NCBI GenBank assembly: GCA_027294925.1
Contig: JAPULM010000301.1
Span: forward strand, 1-10,413
DNA length: 10,413 nt
From: a bacterium
GTDB taxonomy: Bacteria; Tectomicrobia; Entotheonellia; Entotheonellales; Entotheonellaceae
Reading direction: 5' to 3'
How positions within the stretch are numbered: position 1 is the stretch's first letter; each line of letters begins with the position of its first letter. Below the pieces are notes generated by a model. That model worked only from the letters and a program-made list of their open reading frames with translations, had not been told where the DNA came from and ran no database searches. The translations under genes were made by a program, and so were the position numbers. Below, in pieces: positions 6,662 through 10,413 of the stretch.

Positions 6662-7882
6662 TTACCGATCCCAACTGGTATCCGTCTCCAATTGGCCAGC
6701 CGCGGGGTAAGCGGGATCGTAAGGTCGGTCAAGATATTCAAAGTTTGCCCGCAGCATGCGGCCTTCGTCGAAGCGTGAGGCGCTGAACGCATTCACATCT
6801 ACCGTACAGGCTCGACCTTGCGTCGCGAGTTCTGCCAAGGCAATGCCGATAGCAGGGGAAATCTTAAAGCCTGTACCACTAAACCCGGCCCCAATGTAAA
6901 GCCCCTCTATTCCCGGTGCCTTATCGATAATCATTTTTCCATCTGGTGTTACCGTGTAACACCCTGCGTAGCCACGCCGCATACCGGCACGCTGCAAGCC
7001 CGGATAGCGAGCCGCGATTTTTGCGGCGGCTTCGATCTGGATATGTTCATCAACACTATCGCGATACTGGTCAGGGTCAACCCCATCCTCACCCGGACCA
7101 TACCCGACCAACGTCGTACCGGCAGCATCTGGGCGGAAATATAGAGAATCCGGTGCAATGTAGGTTAACCTATGAGGCACCTCGGATGGCCGGGCCAAAA
7201 TCATGATTTGATGGCGAGAGGGCAGTAACGGGAGGTTCACACCTATACGGTGCAATAAGGGGCCGGACCATGGCCCTGCCGTAGAAATGACAAGCGGAGC
7301 CGAAAAAATACCTTCATTGGTCTCCACCCCGGTTATCCGGCCGCCGCGCTGCAACAGGTTGGTTACCGTAACGCCCTGGCGAAGCACGGCTCCATGACGC
7401 CGTGCGGCTGCCATAAAAGCTTGCGCCGTCGCATAACCATCCGCGTAGCCGGAATCCGGCTCATATGCCGCCACTTCAACATCCTGGCTATTAACCCCGG
7501 CATCCAAGTCGCGCAGTTCGTCGGACGATAACAAATGTGTCTCAATGCCAATGTGTTGCAAACGCTCCACATTGCGGCGCAGTTGTTCCGTTTTATCTGG
7601 TGGTACAATGCGGATAAAACCAGTTTTCGTGAACCCACAGCGCCCACCTACGCGAGTCTCCCACTCAACAAACCAAGGCAGCGATGCAAACGCTAGCCGT
7701 GCCTCTGGCAAAAACGTATAGTGCATGCGGACCAAGGCCGAGGATTTACCGCTTGAACCCGCAGCAACCGTGCTCTTTTCCAACACCACAACACGCTTCA
7801 CGCCGCGCTGCGTTAACTGAAACGCAGTACTCGTCCCCATTACACCGGCGCCGATAATCACCACATCTGCTGTTTGCGTCAT
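6662..7882 (-). CDS. FAD-dependent amine/amino-acid oxidoreductase (DAO superfamily, sarcosine oxidase beta-like)
   Basis: A 406-residue soluble flavoenzyme of the D-amino-acid oxidase superfamily. The N-terminal Rossmann motif is VVIIGAGVMG (Gly11, Gly13, Gly16), and Glu35 in VVVLEKS is placed to bind the FAD ribose. The AGSSGKSSALVR segment (41-52) corresponds to the family's FAD-contact loop, and the C-terminal TPDGKMIIDKAPG (312-324) and YIGAGFSGTGFKISPAIG (329-346) complete the FAD-binding fold. These blocks resemble sarcosine oxidase beta subunits, dimethylglycine-type dehydrogenases, glycine oxidase and HcnC. The likely reaction is oxidation of a secondary or primary amine next to a carboxylate; the substrate is unknown. 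The ATG at 7882 has AAGGAAAG about eight bases upstream. A decayed SDR gene ends 56 bp upstream in the same direction, so the two were probably once an operon and this gene may now depend on the old SDR promoter. The Gly-rich C-terminal motif is intact. Confidence 0.92.
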   Translation of the reverse strand: MTQTADVVIIGAGVMGTSTAFQLTQRGVKRVVVLEKSTVAAGSSGKSSALVRMHYTFLPEARLAFASLPWFVEWETRVGGRCGFTKTGFIRIVPPDKTEQLRRNVERLQHIGIETHLLSSDELRDLDAGVNSQDVEVAAYEPDSGYADGYATAQAFMAAARRHGAVLRQGVTVTNLLQRGGRITGVETNEGIFSAPLVISTAGPWSGPLLHRIGVNLPLLPSRHQIMILARPSEVPHRLTYIAPDSLYFRPDAAGTTLVGYGPGEDGVDPDQYRDSVDEHIQIEAAAKIAARYPGLQRAGMRRGYAGCYTVTPDGKMIIDKAPGIEGLYIGAGFSGTGFKISPAIGIALAELATQGRACTVDVNAFSASRFDEGRMLRANFEYLDRPYDPAYPAAGQLETDTSWDR

Positions 7883-7938
7883 GCTGCTCTTTCCTTCATT
7901 TGTCTTATCTAACCATCTAGCTTGAACTATGCGAAGCC

Positions 7939-8196
7939 CTAGCGCGGCACCATTCTAAGACCGCCATCCAGACGAATGGTCGCACCATTTAGCAACAATT
8001 TTCGATACTGTGACGAACCAATGCAGCATGCTCAGCAGCTCGCCCCAACCGACTTGGGAACGGAACCTGCGCACCTAATGACAGCCGTGCCGAAATCGCA
8101 ACTTTAGCGCCATGCTCGGCCAACAACCGAACATCGGCGGCTCCTGACCCAGATGCGCCTCCGGTCACCCAGCGCTACATGCCCCTCAATGTGCAT
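7939..8196 (-). pseudogene. Short-chain dehydrogenase/reductase (HSD10-like) remnant with large internal deletion and frameshifts
   Basis: Both ends of an SDR gene survive in 258 bp where about 760 bp would be expected. It starts at ATG 8196 with MHIEGHVAL. After one extra base in a C-run at 8168-8170 (plus strand), the frame shifts to [20 protein letters not shown], the NAD(P)-binding Rossmann start with TGGASGxG. The sequence then jumps, near 8078-8095, from the second strand (KVAISA) straight to [14 protein letters not shown], which lies near residue 200 in intact relatives. The Ser-Tyr-Lys catalytic region is therefore gone. A second frameshift (one base lost near 7993-7997) separates VRHSIEN from the C-terminal [11 protein letters not shown] and LRMVPR, ending at TAG 7939-7941. 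That C-terminus is typical of 3-hydroxyacyl-CoA dehydrogenase type-2/HSD10-like SDRs. The ribosome binding site AAAGGAGATA is intact. No functional protein is possible. Recent decay is likely because the surviving parts are still well conserved. Confidence 0.88.
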
Positions 8197-8201
8197 AAAC
8201 T

Positions 8202-8213
8202 TATCTCCTTTAG
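8202..8213 (-). promoter_or_regulatory. Preserved ribosome binding site of the SDR pseudogene
   Basis: On the minus strand, AAAGGAGATA lies about six bases before the pseudogene ATG at 8196. It is one of the strongest Shine-Dalgarno sequences in the window, which confirms the start and shows this was once an expressed first gene. It could still load ribosomes on the leader of the downstream FAD oxidoreductase mRNA, giving a short peptide that ends at 8104. Confidence 0.7.
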
Positions 8214-8225
8214 CGTTTGTAAATC

Positions 8226-8266
8226 GAAAAATTCTGCTACAATGCGCTGATGGTAACGAATTTTTC
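8226..8266. repeat. 9-bp inverted repeat GAAAAATTC / GAATTTTTC with 23-bp spacer
   Basis: GAAAAATTC (8226-8234) is the exact reverse complement of GAATTTTTC (8258-8266). The arms are 32 bp apart start to start, about three helical turns, and sit 30-70 bp upstream of the SDR pseudogene start. The spacing suits a dimeric regulator or a looped operator, but no regulator gene is in view. A chance origin cannot be excluded. Confidence 0.4.
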
Positions 8267-8537
8267 TGGTTGCGACTGTGTACCACAGCGGCCTGTCAGT
8301 TTGGCAATACAGGAGTCTTTTATTCACTCACGACAGGTGAATTTAGAAGCGCTTACTTAGCACAGCAGCACACAAAAGAGGGTACTCATTTATCACCCAA
8401 TATGTCTCGGATATTGTTTCTTTAATTGCGAATTGTGGCACGCAGCACCTCGTGACTTCTGGCCAGCCATACAAAACCAAATATGTACATAATGAACATC
8501 TCTACTACTTAACCGCACGTAAAGAAAGGCAACTGCA

Positions 8538-9707
8538 ATGCGCTATGCTGATCGAATGGCTAGATTAGGCACCGAAACAGCATTTGAAGTTCTAGTTAAG
8601 GCACGCGCCCTGGAAGCCCAGGGTCGAGAGGTTATTCATCTTGAAATAGGTGAGCCCGATTTTGACACCCCACAGCATATTATTGCTGCCGCACAGTCTG
8701 CCTTAGAACAAGGTTTTACCCATTATGGACCGTCGGCCGGCCTGCCTGAGCTGCGTCAAGCGATTGCCGATGAAGTGGCCGAAACACGTCTTATCAACGT
8801 TCAACCAGAGCAGGTCGTCGTCACCCCCGGTGCCAAACCCATCATGTTCTACGTAATCCTGGCCTTGGCGCAAGCCGGCGATGAGGTCATTTATCCCAAT
8901 CCAGGATTCCCCATATATGAATCGGTGATTCGCTTTGTCGGCGCGCAGCCTGTACCCATAGCGCTACGAGAGGCGCGAAATTTCAGTCTTGATGTCAATG
9001 AATTACGAGATTTGGTCAATCAGCGGACCCGCCTCATCATTCTAAATTCGCCCCACAATCCGACCGGTGGCATTCTGCCACAAGATGATTTAAAAACGAT
9101 CGCAGAAATTGCCATGCAACAGCACATCCCAGTATTAACCGATGAAATTTACTCCAGGATGCTTTACGATGAGCATTTTCACAGCATCGCATCATTTGAT
9201 GGTATGCAAGATCTTGCCATCATCCTGGATGGTTTTTCAAAAACCTACGCCATGACAGGCTGGCGCCTCGGCTACGGCGTGATGCCGATCCCTTTGGCCG
9301 ACCACATTGCACGCCTGATGACCAACAGCAACTCCTGTAGTGCCACGTTTACCCAACGGGCTGCCCTGGCAGCTCTACAAGGAACGCAAGAGCCAGTCAA
9401 CAACATGATGACCGAATTTCGCCGCCGGCGGGACATGTTCATCGAAGGGCTCAATGCGATCCCAGGCTTATCGTGCACCACGCCAAGCGGTGCTTTTTAC
9501 GCCTTTCCCAATGTCGCAGCAGTTTCACCATCGGCCCAAAAATTAGCCGATTATCTGCTGTACCACGGCGGTGTGGCATCTCTGGCCGGTAGTGACTTCG
9601 GTCTTCACGGCGAAGGATTCATTCGATTTTCCTACGCCAACTCACAGGAAAACTTGCGTAAGGCCCTCGATCGCATTGCCGATTGTGTCGATTCATTCCG
9701 TGCTTAG
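8538..9707 (+). CDS. Class I/II PLP-dependent aminotransferase
   Basis: A 389-residue fold-type I aminotransferase of the aspartate-aminotransferase class Ib kind. The PLP Schiff-base lysine is Lys235 in GFSKTYAMTGWRLGYGV. Other cofactor or substrate residues seen are SPHNPTGG (Asn174), TDEIYS (Asp202, Tyr205) and the carboxylate-binding Arg363 in FIRFSYA. The N-terminal IGEPDFDTP (37-45) and HYGPSAGLPELRQAI (62-76) are class signatures. It transfers an amino group between an amino acid and a 2-oxo acid in the cytoplasm. Substrate choice is not readable and annotation as aspartate aminotransferase would be over-precise. The ATG at 8538 follows AAAGAAAGG with about eight bases between. It heads a two-gene plus-strand unit with the M20 amidohydrolase, 30 bp downstream, which suggests that the amino acid freed by the hydrolase is deaminated here. 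All catalytic residues are present. Confidence 0.95.
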   Translation: MRYADRMARLGTETAFEVLVKARALEAQGREVIHLEIGEPDFDTPQHIIAAAQSALEQGFTHYGPSAGLPELRQAIADEVAETRLINVQPEQVVVTPGAKPIMFYVILALAQAGDEVIYPNPGFPIYESVIRFVGAQPVPIALREARNFSLDVNELRDLVNQRTRLIILNSPHNPTGGILPQDDLKTIAEIAMQQHIPVLTDEIYSRMLYDEHFHSIASFDGMQDLAIILDGFSKTYAMTGWRLGYGVMPIPLADHIARLMTNSNSCSATFTQRAALAALQGTQEPVNNMMTEFRRRRDMFIEGLNAIPGLSCTTPSGAFYAFPNVAAVSPSAQKLADYLLYHGGVASLAGSDFGLHGEGFIRFSYANSQENLRKALDRIADCVDSFRA

Positions 9708-9737
9708 CTCTCACTGTCTACTTATGGATGTGACCTA

Positions 9738-10413
9738 ATGGAAACACTTTCTATCGATTCAGATCGCCTTTGGAACGCTCTCATGACCATGGCCGAAATT
9801 GGTTCGACCCCGGCAGGTGGTGTATGCCGTCTGGCGCTCACAGATGAAGACCGACAAGGACGAGACCTGTTTATTAAATGGGCGCAAGAGGCCGGCTGCC
9901 TGGTCGAATTTGATCAAATGGGCAACATCATTGCGAGACGCGCCGGTTCCGACAACAGCCTGCCTCCGGTTATGACCGGTAGCCATTTGGATAGTCAGCC
10001 AACTGGCGGGAAATTCGATGGTGCGTACGGCGTGCTGGCAGGTTTGGAAGTGATTCGCACCTTGAATGAGCATAACATTGTAACGCGTCATCCCATTGAA
10101 GTTGTGGCTTGGACCAATGAAGAAGGTTCACGATTCGCCCCGGCGATGCTTGCCTCTGGCGTGTTTGCGGGCGAGTTTAGCCTTGCGTACGGATTGTCAC
10201 GGCGTGATCTAGATGGTCTCACTGTCGGACAGGAATTGGACCGCATCGGCTATGCCGGCTCACGCCCCTGTGGTGGACAAACGGTAAAGGCTTACTTTGA
10301 AGCCCATATTGAGCAAGGGCCGATCCTCGAAGCTGAACAAAAGGTCATTGGTATCGTTCAAGGCATCCAGGCTATGCGCTGGTTCGACTGCACAATCGAG
10401 GGCATGGCGTCGC
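9738..10413 (+). CDS. M20-family Zn-dependent amidohydrolase (allantoate / N-carbamoyl-L-amino-acid hydrolase type), cut by window edge
   Basis: The first 225 codons of a hydantoinase/carbamoylase-family M20 metallohydrolase, which usually has about 410 residues; the rest lies beyond the right edge. The di-metal ligands are visible: His83 in GSHLDSQP, the bridging Asp94 in GGKFDGAYGV, the Glu pair 128-129 in TNEEGSRF, and His190 in FEAHIEQGP. This pattern is shared by allantoate amidohydrolase, N-carbamoyl-L-amino-acid hydrolase and beta-ureidopropionase of this family, so the exact substrate (a ureido or N-carbamoyl compound) is open. The products would be ammonia and CO2 plus an amino compound. 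The ATG at 9738 is preceded by a weak TGGATG about ten bases upstream. The start overlaps the stop of a four-codon ATG-led frame at 9724-9738, giving TAATG; this is probably chance. It is the second gene after the aminotransferase, with a 30-bp gap and probably co-transcribed. Confidence 0.92.
   Translation, partial: METLSIDSDRLWNALMTMAEIGSTPAGGVCRLALTDEDRQGRDLFIKWAQEAGCLVEFDQMGNIIARRAGSDNSLPPVMTGSHLDSQPTGGKFDGAYGVLAGLEVIRTLNEHNIVTRHPIEVVAWTNEEGSRFAPAMLASGVFAGEFSLAYGLSRRDLDGLTVGQELDRIGYAGSRPCGGQTVKAYFEAHIEQGPILEAEQKVIGIVQGIQAMRWFDCTIEGMAS

Larger units (their letters stand above)
8197..8537. other. 341-bp divergent intergenic region between the SDR pseudogene and the aminotransferase
   Basis: No gene is supported. 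This is where the promoters of the leftward SDR-FAD unit and the rightward aminotransferase unit should lie. I saw no pair of good hexamers with 16-18 bp spacing on either strand. A 9-bp inverted repeat (8226-8234 and 8258-8266) is the main structure. A plus-strand frame is open from 8347 into the aminotransferase gene (stop at 8566-8568, 73 codons). It lacks a start with a ribosome binding site and matches nothing with confidence. Confidence 0.6.

Noticed and set aside
8104..8286. Minus-strand 60-codon open frame at the SDR remnant
   Set aside because: It only looks like a gene because it includes the first codons of the SDR remnant before the frameshift. The upstream ATG has no ribosome binding site.
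8153..8425. Plus-strand 90-codon open frame over the SDR pseudogene start
   Set aside because: It is antisense to clearly SDR-derived sequence in its first part and resembles nothing after that. No ribosome binding site.
9724..9738. Four-codon ATG-led frame whose stop overlaps the M20 gene start (TAATG)
   Set aside because: Too short and without a ribosome binding site of its own; probably chance, although coupled re-initiation cannot be excluded.
9759..10091. Minus-strand 110-codon open frame at the right end
   Set aside because: It is antisense to the M20 amidohydrolase, whose metal-binding motifs are intact. It is a shadow frame.
1..10413. CRISPR arrays, tRNA or rRNA genes, insertion sequences, toxin-antitoxin or phage-defence genes
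   Set aside because: None seen: no regularly spaced repeats, no terminal inverted repeats with a transposase, no cloverleaf with GGTTCRA in the right context. The genes present are ordinary metabolic and housekeeping genes.

Overview
The window holds eight recognisable genes or gene remains. Two run off its ends, and one is a clear pseudogene. The base composition looks balanced and the coding density is ordinary. The gene set suggests a free-living or symbiotic heterotrophic bacterium with a fairly large, catabolically versatile genome. It combines a PrkA-YeaH-SpoVR operon, a DEDDy-type RNase D and several amino-acid or ureide-type catabolic enzymes, including one from an F420-like branch of the luciferase-like monooxygenases. 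I see no rRNA, tRNA or phage marker that fixes the phylum. Proteobacteria or an uncultured group such as Tectomicrobia would fit, but that is a guess.

Left third (1-3655, minus strand): a tightly packed operon reading leftward, prkA, then yeaH/yhbH, then spoVR (cut by the left edge). PrkA stops one base before the YeaH start, and the YeaH stop overlaps the SpoVR start by 8 bp. The three proteins form a known stress, stationary-phase or sporulation-associated module. Upstream of prkA is a gene-poor stretch of 574 bp (3656-4229) with a 14-bp tandem duplication, a 12-bp palindrome and small inverted repeats, but no gene I can support.

Middle (4230-6633): rnd (RNase D, minus) and an F420-type luciferase-like monooxygenase gene (plus) diverge from a 235-bp spacer. 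The spacer carries a plausible sigma70 promoter on each strand.

Right part (6662-10413): a FAD-dependent amine/amino-acid oxidoreductase of the sarcosine oxidase/DAO superfamily (minus) converges on the monooxygenase gene. Just upstream of it, in the same direction, lies a decayed short-chain dehydrogenase gene. It keeps its ribosome binding site and both termini but has lost its catalytic middle and carries two single-base frameshifts. Across a 341-bp divergent spacer, a class I PLP aminotransferase and an M20-family amidohydrolase of the allantoate/N-carbamoyl-amino-acid hydrolase type (cut by the right edge) form a plus-strand pair. Together these enzymes suggest catabolism of an N-carbamoyl, ureido or N-methyl amino compound. 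The substrate cannot be read from the sequence.

I did not find an obviously new molecular system. The best leads are the SDR pseudogene, the amino/ureido catabolic neighbourhood, the repeat-bearing linker in YeaH and the structured upstream region of prkA.
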